Positions 57,828-64,000 of a stretch of 64,000 bases of DNA are shown piece after piece. Within the stretch, counting starts at the first letter, position 1. Every line of letters starts with the position of its first letter. This DNA is from an uncultured Eggerthellaceae bacterium (GTDB taxonomy: Bacteria > Actinomycetota > Coriobacteriia > Coriobacteriales > Eggerthellaceae). The notes beneath the pieces are model-generated. The model saw only the letters and a list, made by a program, of their open reading frames with translations. It was not told the DNA's origin and did no database searches. The position numbers and the translations under genes were made by a program. The stretch is from NCBI GenBank assembly GCA_944320405.1, contig CALUHI010000010.1, positions 124,001-188,000 on the forward strand, written 5' to 3'.

Positions 57828-58583
57828 CTATTCGGCAGCCTTGTTGATGGCCGCAATGCCGTTCAGGCAGCGCGGGAAGCCCAGATAAGGCACGAGCTGA
57901 GAGACGACCTTGATCAGGTATTCGCGGTCGTTGCCCAGGTTCATGTTGCCCTTGGCGTGTGCGATGACCTGCGACTCGCAGCCGCCCTGAGCCACCAGCA
58001 GGCAAAACGTGACCAGCTCGCGATCCTTCAGTGAAAGGCCCTTGCGGGTGTACCAGTCGCCGAAGCAGTTGGACGAAAGCCACTCGTTGATGTGGCGGAC
58101 GTCCTCTTCGCCCTGGTTGAAAGACTCGCGCATGCCCTCGCCGAAGATCTCCACCTGAGCGGCGTTGCCGTACTTGCGGCGGTCCTCATGGGCGACCGTG
58201 GCCTGGCCCTCAAGCGGCAGCTCGATACCATGCTGCTCGAACACTTCGTTCATCAGCGGAATGAACTTCAGCATGCGGCCGCTGCCCATGTAGGCGACGG
58301 ACTGGTAGACGATCTCGCGGATCTCGATGGGGTCGATGCCGAACTGCAGCGCCGCGTCCACCAGCAGCGGGAACACGGTGACGCTCTGGCAGCCGATCAG
58401 CGCAGAGGTGATGGCAACGAAACGGGAATGTTCGTCGAGGTCAGAGCTGTTGACCACCTTGTCGAACGCGAAGTTCTCGTAGATGGCGGCGAACTCGGGG
58501 TCGGTCTGAGCGAGCGTGGACGGCGCGCCTTCGAACATCTTGGCGCGGTAGTCCTTCGCAGCTTGGGTGATCTTGATTTCCAT
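57828..58583 (-). CDS. Carboxymuconolactone-decarboxylase-family protein (double domain)
   Basis: A 251-residue protein with two CMD-like helical repeats. The first covers about 45-110 (SRFVAITSALIGCQSVTVFPLLVDAALQFGIDPIEIREIVYQ), the second about 180-245 (LKDRELVTFCLLVAQGGCESQVIAHAKGNMNLG). The CxxC of AhpD-type peroxidases is absent, so it is not an obvious alkylhydroperoxidase. Family members are decarboxylases, oxidoreductases or of unknown role. TAGGAGCC lies 10 nt before the ATG. A 187-nt gap separates it from hyaD, so it may not belong with the hydrogenase. Confidence 0.83.
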   Translation of the reverse strand: MEIKITQAAKDYRAKMFEGAPSTLAQTDPEFAAIYENFAFDKVVNSSDLDEHSRFVAITSALIGCQSVTVFPLLVDAALQFGIDPIEIREIVYQSVAYMGSGRMLKFIPLMNEVFEQHGIELPLEGQATVAHEDRRKYGNAAQVEIFGEGMRESFNQGEEDVRHINEWLSSNCFGDWYTRKGLSLKDRELVTFCLLVAQGGCESQVIAHAKGNMNLGNDREYLIKVVSQLVPYLGFPRCLNGIAAINKAAE

Positions 58584-58770
58584 GGTAACAGGCTCCTAAC
58601 TTCATCTTTCACGGCCCCTCGTCGGCGCATGCGCCGCAGCCCTGCCCCTGCAGGGCGGCCGATGTTTCTCGTCGGTCAGGATACCGTGCTGAACGGAAAT
58701 TGGAAGCGTTTGGGCTGCATATCGGGATATCGACACATTCCCTCCACGACGAAGCCCTGGAAATCGTGCG

Positions 58771-59301
58771 TTATGCCTGCTTCTCGCGCAGTTCCACGCC
58801 CAGCTTGTACAGCTCGGCCACGACGGTTTCAACCAGCAGTGGAAGCGCTTCGTAGACCTTGGGAGTAAGGCCCACGGTGACTTCCGCCGGCGAAGCGTTC
58901 TCCACCTGCATGCCCAGGCAAAGGCCCTCGGCGGAATACCCCAGAAGCGTGGCCGCGTCGAACAAGTCGACGAGCTTGAGGTCGTGAAGCGACGCAGTGG
59001 CGCCGGAATGGCGCGCCATGGCGTCCGGCTCGAAGCGGAACACCGTGCCCGGCTCGGCATCGGTTCCGTCAACGGCGTCGACAGTGATCACCATGTCGCA
59101 TTTGTCCACCACGAACAGCATGTCCATGCTGAGACAGCCGATGTCGTAAAGGGCTACCTTGTCGGGGATCTCATAGCGGTTCAAGAGCTCCTCATAAACC
59201 GCAGGGCCAATGCCATCATCCAGCATGAGCTTGTTTCCCACGCACAGAAGCGCAATGGATTGTGGCTGCTGGTCGGGAGGGCGCTGTTCGATCTTTGGCA
59301 T
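58771..59301 (-). CDS. hyaD: [NiFe]-hydrogenase maturation protease
   Basis: A 176-residue HyaD/HybD-type endopeptidase. It cuts off the C-terminal peptide of the large subunit after nickel insertion. Seen: CVGNKLMLDDGIGPAVYEEL (the G-N-x-L-x-x-D-D-G-x-G motif and nickel-sensing acidic residue), VDAVDGTDAEPG and the histidine in ASLHDLKLVDLF. The adjacent HyaB (60718-62385) ends in a 20-residue extension after its last motif, its likely substrate. The ATG lies 3 nt after the stop of the small membrane protein gene. Confidence 0.92.
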   Translation of the reverse strand: MPKIEQRPPDQQPQSIALLCVGNKLMLDDGIGPAVYEELLNRYEIPDKVALYDIGCLSMDMLFVVDKCDMVITVDAVDGTDAEPGTVFRFEPDAMARHSGATASLHDLKLVDLFDAATLLGYSAEGLCLGMQVENASPAEVTVGLTPKVYEALPLLVETVVAELYKLGVELREKQA

Positions 59302-59304
59302 GAA

Positions 59305-59733
59305 CTACTCCCCCACCGCCGGACGGATGACAAGGTTGTAATAGGTAGCGAAGCCAATGGCAACCAAGCCGATAGCAATGGAAACCACTGCCCAGATACG
59401 CTGGGTTTTGAGGTACTCCTCCTTGGTTTTCCCCTTCGCCGCCGCGCGATGCGCCGCCAAAGGTTGCCCAATGAGAGAGAACGCCACGGTAATGGCAACC
59501 GTCACTATGAAGATAACGACAGCAACTGAAATAGCAAGCGGCGTGCGTTCAGACCATGCAGCGTAAAAGGAGTTGTCGGCCACCAACCACAGTGGGTAAA
59601 AAACAATAGCAGCCCAGATGCCGTGTGCAGGTCCCCAAATAGGAGGCATGAAGAACGCTCCTATGTTAAACCGGGGAATCCCTTCGAGAAACTTCTTCTC
59701 TTCCGCAATCTGCTTGTCCGAAAGCTCCGCCAC
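59305..59733 (-). CDS. Small membrane protein of the uptake-hydrogenase cluster
   Basis: A 142-residue protein with about three hydrophobic segments (about 30-50, 65-90 and 113-135). A conserved-looking motif, PRFNIGAFFMPPIWGPAHGIW, lies before the first helix, resembling the PPIW motif in small bacterial membrane proteins of unknown role. The GTG at 59733 is preferred because GAGGAGG lies 6 nt upstream; the ATG eight codons before is possible. It sits between the hydrogenase genes and hyaD, so a role in hydrogenase assembly or membrane docking is likely but not shown. Confidence 0.7.
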   Translation of the reverse strand: MAELSDKQIAEEKKFLEGIPRFNIGAFFMPPIWGPAHGIWAAIVFYPLWLVADNSFYAAWSERTPLAISVAVVIFIVTVAITVAFSLIGQPLAAHRAAAKGKTKEEYLKTQRIWAVVSIAIGLVAIGFATYYNLVIRPAVGE

Positions 59734-59831
59734 CTTCGCCTCCTCGCAGTGGGTCATTCGAAATGTTTGCCGCAGCAAAGTATAGCGTTTGGCACGGAAA
59801 AGTATCCTTACATCGCCGGTAATGCGAGCGA

Positions 59832-59932
59832 GCGGCAACGAGGTACGCCTTATAGACATGAAAAGGCCCTATGGCTGGACTTCGGTCCGCCATAGGGCCT
59901 TTGAGTGGCTAGAAGGCGTACCTCGTTGCCGC
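59832..59932. repeat. Nested palindrome (double inverted repeat)
   Basis: Outer arms of 20 nt, GCGGCAACGAGGTACGCCTT (59832-59851) and its exact complement (59913-59932). Ten unpaired bases lie on each side, then inner arms of 14 nt, AAAGGCCCTATGGC (59862-59875) and GCCATAGGGCCTTT (59889-59902), capped by GGAC-TTCG-GTCC. It lies between the hya operon and the membrane protein gene, with a further palindrome, ACGTTGGCCGGAAGGCCGACGT-type, at 59949-59970. Confidence 0.85.
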
Positions 59933-59975
59933 GCAGCGCCAGCCCTCTACGTTGGCCGGAAGGCCGACGTAACAC

Positions 59976-60008
59976 CAAAAAAGAGGCCCGGCACAACGGC
60001 CGGGCCTC
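59976..60008 (-). terminator. Terminator of the hyaABC operon
   Basis: On the minus strand GAGGCCCGG pairs with CCGGGCCTC around an eight-base loop, then six T residues. It lies 22 nt after the hyaC stop, splitting hyaABC from the membrane-protein/hyaD pair. Confidence 0.88.
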
Positions 60009-60029
60009 GGTTAATCGGTTGTTGGCCGA

Positions 60030-60716
60030 TTAGTGCTTCAGGTCGTCCTCACCGACGATGACGTGCTTGTCGGGGTCGTACACCAGGCCGCCATGCTCCT
60101 TATGGAAGAACATGAGCAGCGTGGGGGCGATGCCCTCGATGTTCGCCAGGTAGATGTGGATGAACATGAAGATGATGAAGACGTACATCAGGAAGTAATG
60201 GATGATGCGCATCGACATCGCGCCGCCCACCAGGTCGACACCAGCCGCGAAGAACGGCATGTTCATCGTGGTGCCCCACAGGCACAGGCCCGTGTAGAAC
60301 ATGACGATGATCAGGATCGGGATAAGCAGGTAGCTGCACTTCTGCGGAACGCCCAGCTTGGCTCCCAGCGGATGATCCTTCTTCAGGAACAGGTAGTACT
60401 TGATCCAAGCGCCCAGCTGATGACGATTGTCCTTCTGGGGCAGCCAGGTCTTGTAGTCCTTAACCTGCTTGCGGGTGCCGCCCGACGGGGCCGACTTAAT
60501 GAAGAAGGCCAGGATAACGCGGACGATGCAGTTGATGAACAGCACGAAGCCGCAGAAGATGTGCACGCCGCGCGCCACGCCCATGAAGTCGGGCCAGAAC
60601 GGGAAGTGGATGCTGAAGCCCGTGACGATCAGGCAGATCATCGCGATCAGGTTGATCCAGTGCGTGATGACGAACGGCAGCGGATGCGCTTCCTTGTAGT
60701 GTGCCAAATGCGCCAT
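60030..60716 (-). CDS. hyaC: [NiFe]-hydrogenase cytochrome b subunit
   Basis: A 228-residue membrane protein with four hydrophobic segments. Histidines suitable as haem ligands occur in FVITHWINLIAMICL, ARGVHIFCGFVLF and MRIIHYFLMYVFIIFMFIHIYLANIEG. This fits the HyaC/HupC type b cytochrome that takes electrons from the hydrogenase to the quinone pool. Its ATG is one base after the hyaB stop. The C-terminus ends in a hydrophilic tail. Confidence 0.9.
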   Translation of the reverse strand: MAHLAHYKEAHPLPFVITHWINLIAMICLIVTGFSIHFPFWPDFMGVARGVHIFCGFVLFINCIVRVILAFFIKSAPSGGTRKQVKDYKTWLPQKDNRHQLGAWIKYYLFLKKDHPLGAKLGVPQKCSYLLIPILIIVMFYTGLCLWGTTMNMPFFAAGVDLVGGAMSMRIIHYFLMYVFIIFMFIHIYLANIEGIAPTLLMFFHKEHGGLVYDPDKHVIVGEDDLKH

Positions 60717-60717
60717 C

Positions 60718-62385
60718 TTACTTCACCCCCCAAGGGCTCGTGACCGTCTGGAAGCTCTTGCCCGTGGCAGGCTCGGTGATGTGAACCGCGCAAGCCGTGC
60801 AGGGGTCGAAGCTGTGAACCGTGCGCAGAGCGTTGATGGGCTTGTCGATGGTGCCGACGGGGCAGCCGATAAGCGCCTGCTCCAGCGGACCGTTGACGCC
60901 CTCGGCGTTCTTCGGAGCCAGGTTCCACGTGGACGGAATGATGATCTGGTAACCGGTGATCTTGCCGTCCTTGACCTCTTCGCTGTGATAGAGAGCGCCG
61001 CGCGGGGCCTCCCAGAAGCCCGTGCCCTTGCCGGTGATCTGGGTGGGAGCACGGAAGTACTCGCTGTCGCCGCTGTTGACGGCCTCGATGAGCTCGTCAA
61101 CCCAGTCGCGCATCAGACCGGCGACGTAGAGCGTCTCGATCTGACGGATGGCGGTACGGCCCAGCGTGGACTGAGCAACGCTGAAGTCGCCCGGTGCGCC
61201 CAGCGTCTCCAGCAGGCCGTCGACCTGCTCGACGATGAACGGCACGCCGCGCTTGTAGGCGGCGAACAGACGAGCCATGGAGCCAGCCTCCATCGGCTTG
61301 CCGTTGTACTGCGGGCACTTGACCCAAGAGTAGCGGTCCTCGACGTTGTACTCGGTGAACTCGGGCTCGGTGGTGAAGTACGGGGACGTGTAGGTGTCCT
61401 CGCCCTTGTACCAGGAGTGGCCGACGTACTCGGTGATGAGGTCTTCCTGGACGTCGGAGACGTTCAGGTTCTCGTCCAGGACAGCCATGGGCAGGTAGCG
61501 GTTCTTCATCTGCTCGATGTAGTCGCCGCCAAAGCCTTCCTTGCCCTCGAACACGCCCCAAGCGATGTAGCTGCCGCAGCCCTTGCCGAAGTTGAACGCC
61601 TCGGTGTAGTAAGGAGCCAGCGCCAGGGTGTCGGGGATCATCGTGGCCTCGACCCAGGTGTAGATCTCGTCGCACAGAGCCTTCAGGTCATCCAGCTTCT
61701 GCTGGGTGGGAACGAAGGACGTGCCGCCCGGGATGAGCGTCATGACGTGAGGCATCTTGCCGCCCAGCAGCGCCGCGACCTCGGAAGCCTTGGCCTGCAT
61801 CTTCAGGGCCTCAAGGTAGTGGGCCGTGCAGATGAGGTCGAGCTCCGGCGGAAGCTTGTAAGCGGTGCCGTCGTCAGCATCGAACCAGTTGCCAGAGAAG
61901 ATGGACAGCTGGCCGTTGGCGGCGAAAGCGGACAGGCGCTCCTTCAGTGCCACGAAGTCGGAGTTCATGGACGTGCCAGCAGCCTGAGCCAGATCGTAAG
62001 CGTCAGCAGCATCGGCCTTCAGGGCGTTCAGCGGGTTGACGTAGTCCAGCGCCGCCAGGTTGTAGAACCACAGGATGTTGCTGTGGAGGAACTGCGCGCC
62101 CTCAATGAGGTTGCGGATGATGCGGGCGTTGTTCGGAATGGTGATGCCGTAGGCCTTCTCGGCGGCAATGGAGGAAGCATGGGCGTGAGAGACCGGGCAC
62201 ACGCCGCAGATGCGCTGCACGATCTGCGCAGCGTCCTCGGGCGTGCGGTCCTGCACAACCAGCTCCATGCCGCGGAAGCAGCCGCCGGACACCCAAGCAT
62301 CGCTAACGACGCCGTTCTGCACCTCCATCTCGACGCGCAGGTGACCCTCGATGCGGGTGATCGGGTCGATTACGGAACGAGTCAT
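60718..62385 (-). CDS. hyaB: [NiFe]-hydrogenase large subunit (group 1 type)
   Basis: A 555-residue nickel-iron subunit. Ligands are RICGVC (Cys60, Cys63) and DPCTAC (Cys529, Cys532), with the VCPVSHAHAS and FDPCTACAVH signatures of membrane-bound uptake hydrogenases. After the His at 535 a 20-residue extension follows (ITEPATGK to the end), typical of the peptide cut by HyaD. No selenocysteine codon is seen at the ligand sites. The folded heterodimer is carried out by the Tat signal of HyaA. Confidence 0.95.
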   Translation of the reverse strand: MTRSVIDPITRIEGHLRVEMEVQNGVVSDAWVSGGCFRGMELVVQDRTPEDAAQIVQRICGVCPVSHAHASSIAAEKAYGITIPNNARIIRNLIEGAQFLHSNILWFYNLAALDYVNPLNALKADAADAYDLAQAAGTSMNSDFVALKERLSAFAANGQLSIFSGNWFDADDGTAYKLPPELDLICTAHYLEALKMQAKASEVAALLGGKMPHVMTLIPGGTSFVPTQQKLDDLKALCDEIYTWVEATMIPDTLALAPYYTEAFNFGKGCGSYIAWGVFEGKEGFGGDYIEQMKNRYLPMAVLDENLNVSDVQEDLITEYVGHSWYKGEDTYTSPYFTTEPEFTEYNVEDRYSWVKCPQYNGKPMEAGSMARLFAAYKRGVPFIVEQVDGLLETLGAPGDFSVAQSTLGRTAIRQIETLYVAGLMRDWVDELIEAVNSGDSEYFRAPTQITGKGTGFWEAPRGALYHSEEVKDGKITGYQIIIPSTWNLAPKNAEGVNGPLEQALIGCPVGTIDKPINALRTVHSFDPCTACAVHITEPATGKSFQTVTSPWGVK

Positions 62386-62391
62386 GCGGGC

Positions 62392-63681
62392 TTACCTCCC
62401 TTCTTCAGTGTTGTCGTCGGATACGGCGGCCTTGGCGGAAGCAGCGCCGGAGTTCTCCTGCGCGAGCTTCTTGTTCTCCTCGGTCGTCAGATCGTACTTG
62501 CCAATGGAAGCCTCAGGATGCTTCTCGTCCCAAGCGCGGACCTTCTCGAAGTCGGCGCCGCCGTCCATACGGCCGGACATCTTCATGCCGAAGCCGTGAA
62601 CGACCAGGGCGGCAGCCACAAGGCCGGTCAGACCCAGAGCGATGGTGCCGGGCTGAACCATCCAACCGCCGATGCGCAGGTCGCGATGACGCTTGAAGAA
62701 CGGAGTGTTGACCTCCACCCAGTTGTCGCCAGGATCGTTCGGGTTTGCCTCGCAGCAACCGATGCACGGCGCGCCAGCCTGGACGCACCAGCTGCGACGG
62801 TTGTTCCACAGCGTCACGCCGCAGTTGGACTTCGTCTGCGGACCACGGCAGCCAACGGGATACAGGCAGTAGCCCTTGGCCTCTTCCTCGGAACCGAACT
62901 CGTACACGAATTCGCCGTTCTCGAAGTGGCCGCGACGCTCGCAGTTGTCGTGGATGGTCTGGTCGAAGATGGCAGCCGGCTTGTTCATGGAGTTAAGCTC
63001 GGGCAGCTTGCCCATCATGACGACGTCCACCAGCACGGCCATCAGCCACTCGGGGTTGGCCGGGCAGCCCGGGACGTTGACGACCGGCACGTTGATGCCG
63101 ACCTTCTTCAGGTACTGTTCGACGCCCAGCGCGCCAGCGGAGTTCGGGTTCGCGCCCATCCAACCGCCGTTGACCGCGCAAGAACCCAGCGCCACAACAG
63201 CGTTGGCGTTGGCGGCAGCCTCAACCAGATGCTCGGTGCCGGGCATATCGGCAACGCGCAGTGCCTGGCCGTTCCAGCCCTCCAGCACAGCGCCCTCGTA
63301 AATGAGGATGTAGTTGCCAGCCTCGATCGTCTGCGCCTTGGCCTCTTCCATGGAATGGCCGGCGGCAGCGGACAGCGTTTCAGAGTAGTTCAGGGAGATC
63401 ATCTCCAGAACCACAGTCGCCGGATCAGGCGTCTCAACCTGAGCGAACGACTCCGTGCAGCCGGTGCAGGAAGCACCCTCGATCCAGATAACCGGATACA
63501 GGTTTCCCCTCGTAGCGCCGATCACGGATTCCTCGAGCGCCTGCGCCACACGCGGAGCAGCCAGCTCGCCCAGCCCGGCCGCGACGGCGATAGCGCCGCA
63601 GAGCTTCATGAAGCTACGACGCGTTACGCCACGCGCCTCCAGCATGCCCTGAAACTCAGTAGCCATGGCTTCAGTTCCCAT
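62392..63681 (-). CDS. hyaA: [NiFe]-hydrogenase small subunit, Tat-exported
   Basis: A 429-residue iron-sulfur subunit. The N-terminus has the twin-arginine motif RRSFMK (21-26) and a hydrophobic run. Cluster ligands: CTGC for the proximal site, HDNCERRGHF, and the distal and medial group GCRGPQTKSNCG...CIGCCE. The proximal CTGC has Gly where oxygen-tolerant enzymes have an extra Cys, so a standard oxygen-sensitive enzyme is expected. A C-terminal helix (ALGLTGLVAAALVVHGFGM, about residues 355-375) anchors it, followed by a hydrophilic tail. GGAGG lies 7 nt before the ATG at 63681; the GTG two codons upstream is less likely. Confidence 0.94.
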   Translation of the reverse strand: MGTEAMATEFQGMLEARGVTRRSFMKLCGAIAVAAGLGELAAPRVAQALEESVIGATRGNLYPVIWIEGASCTGCTESFAQVETPDPATVVLEMISLNYSETLSAAAGHSMEEAKAQTIEAGNYILIYEGAVLEGWNGQALRVADMPGTEHLVEAAANANAVVALGSCAVNGGWMGANPNSAGALGVEQYLKKVGINVPVVNVPGCPANPEWLMAVLVDVVMMGKLPELNSMNKPAAIFDQTIHDNCERRGHFENGEFVYEFGSEEEAKGYCLYPVGCRGPQTKSNCGVTLWNNRRSWCVQAGAPCIGCCEANPNDPGDNWVEVNTPFFKRHRDLRIGGWMVQPGTIALGLTGLVAAALVVHGFGMKMSGRMDGGADFEKVRAWDEKHPEASIGKYDLTTEENKKLAQENSGAASAKAAVSDDNTEEGR

Positions 63682-64000
63682 GCGCACACCTCCTTTTTGG
63701 TGCTCTCTCGTCTAATACGCTGCAAATCATTATCCACATAAGTTGCACAAGATTGTCGTCGGAACGCCAAAAAAGTTGCTACATGTCCGCCAATGGCGCA
63801 AAAATGTTACGAGCTTGCAAACTTGTAACAAATTTTCGGAAGAATATGCCATCATCGCAATGCGGAAATGGGCTTTCACCTGTGTAAACAGCGAACCGCT
63901 GCTTCTGTTCGCAATTGTCAACCCTTCGTCAAGGACAGGCTTTCTTCCCTGCCGTTCGCCGAAAATCGTGCGTTTGGAAGGCGCGTCGACGGCAAGGCGC
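63682..64000. promoter_or_regulatory. Leader and control region upstream of hyaA
   Basis: No gene is visible. A palindromic pair, TGTTAC at 63805-63810 and GTAACA at 63825-63830, spaced by 14 nt, could bind a dimeric regulator. A GATAAT-like -10 near 63728-63733 on the minus strand is the best promoter candidate, with a weak -35. The last 150 bases show nothing I can assign. Confidence 0.4.

Noticed and set aside
57828-58583. AhpD-type alkylhydroperoxidase
   Set aside because: The redox CxxC motif is missing from both repeats.
62392-63681. Oxygen-tolerant hydrogenase small subunit
   Set aside because: The proximal cluster motif is CTGC, without the extra cysteine of oxygen-tolerant enzymes.
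60781-63741. A 986-codon plus-strand frame
   Set aside because: Antisense shadow of hyaB and hyaA, with no recognisable motif.

Overview
The window looks like a chromosomal segment of an anaerobic, high-GC actinobacterium, most probably class Coriobacteriia, family Eggerthellaceae. The reasons are the GC-rich coding bias, strong GGAGG-type ribosome sites, frequent GTG and TTG starts, and the gene mix: an Ech-type hydrogenase, a Tat-exported uptake hydrogenase, indolepyruvate ferredoxin oxidoreductase, and actinobacterial-style VanW and FHA/kinase proteins. Species cannot be fixed from the sequence. There is no prophage, insertion sequence or CRISPR array; most genes are core chromosomal functions, packed in long operons on the minus strand.

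Layout: 1-12124 (minus) is a long run: gluQ, a phenylacetate-CoA-ligase/ACT pair, iorB/iorA, a zinc-ribbon FHA protein, a D,D-carboxypeptidase, a second ACT/ligase pair, a VanW-type wall protein and a CDP-alcohol phosphatidyltransferase. 12303-17823 (minus) is a complete echABCDEF operon. 18177-18253 is tRNA-Pro. 18334-25188 (minus) holds coaBC, hemH, rluD, lspA and ileS. 25416-27217 (plus) holds degV and a metallo-beta-lactamase-fold gene. 27345-33668 (minus) holds dinB, a zinc-ribbon protein, two tRNAs, trpS, a THUMP-RlmK methyltransferase and rpoD. 33828-37446 (minus) is an FHA / Ser-Thr kinase / secreted-protein operon. Then come priA (minus), an ABC-class ATPase with a repetitive basic N-terminus (plus), metK behind a SAM riboswitch, a neurotransmitter:sodium symporter and a NERD helicase (all minus).

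The gene-free stretch 47119-47783 holds a striking symmetrical array of 19-nt repeats. After it, on the plus strand, lie an ATP-grasp protein, a membrane-protein ORF fused in frame to gltX, and a thioesterase. 52184-57644 (minus) is mfd-EamA transporter-dipeptidase with ATGA overlaps. 57828-63681 (minus) holds a carboxymuconolactone-decarboxylase-like protein, hydrogenase protease hyaD, a small membrane protein and hyaA-hyaB-hyaC.

How the genes may work together: the uptake hydrogenase would oxidise H2 outside the membrane and pass electrons through cytochrome b to quinone. Ech would couple ferredoxin and H2 to an ion gradient. Indolepyruvate oxidoreductase plus the aryl-CoA ligases would interconvert aryl acids and aryl pyruvates with ferredoxin. 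The last two could share a ferredoxin pool. This is inference from gene content.
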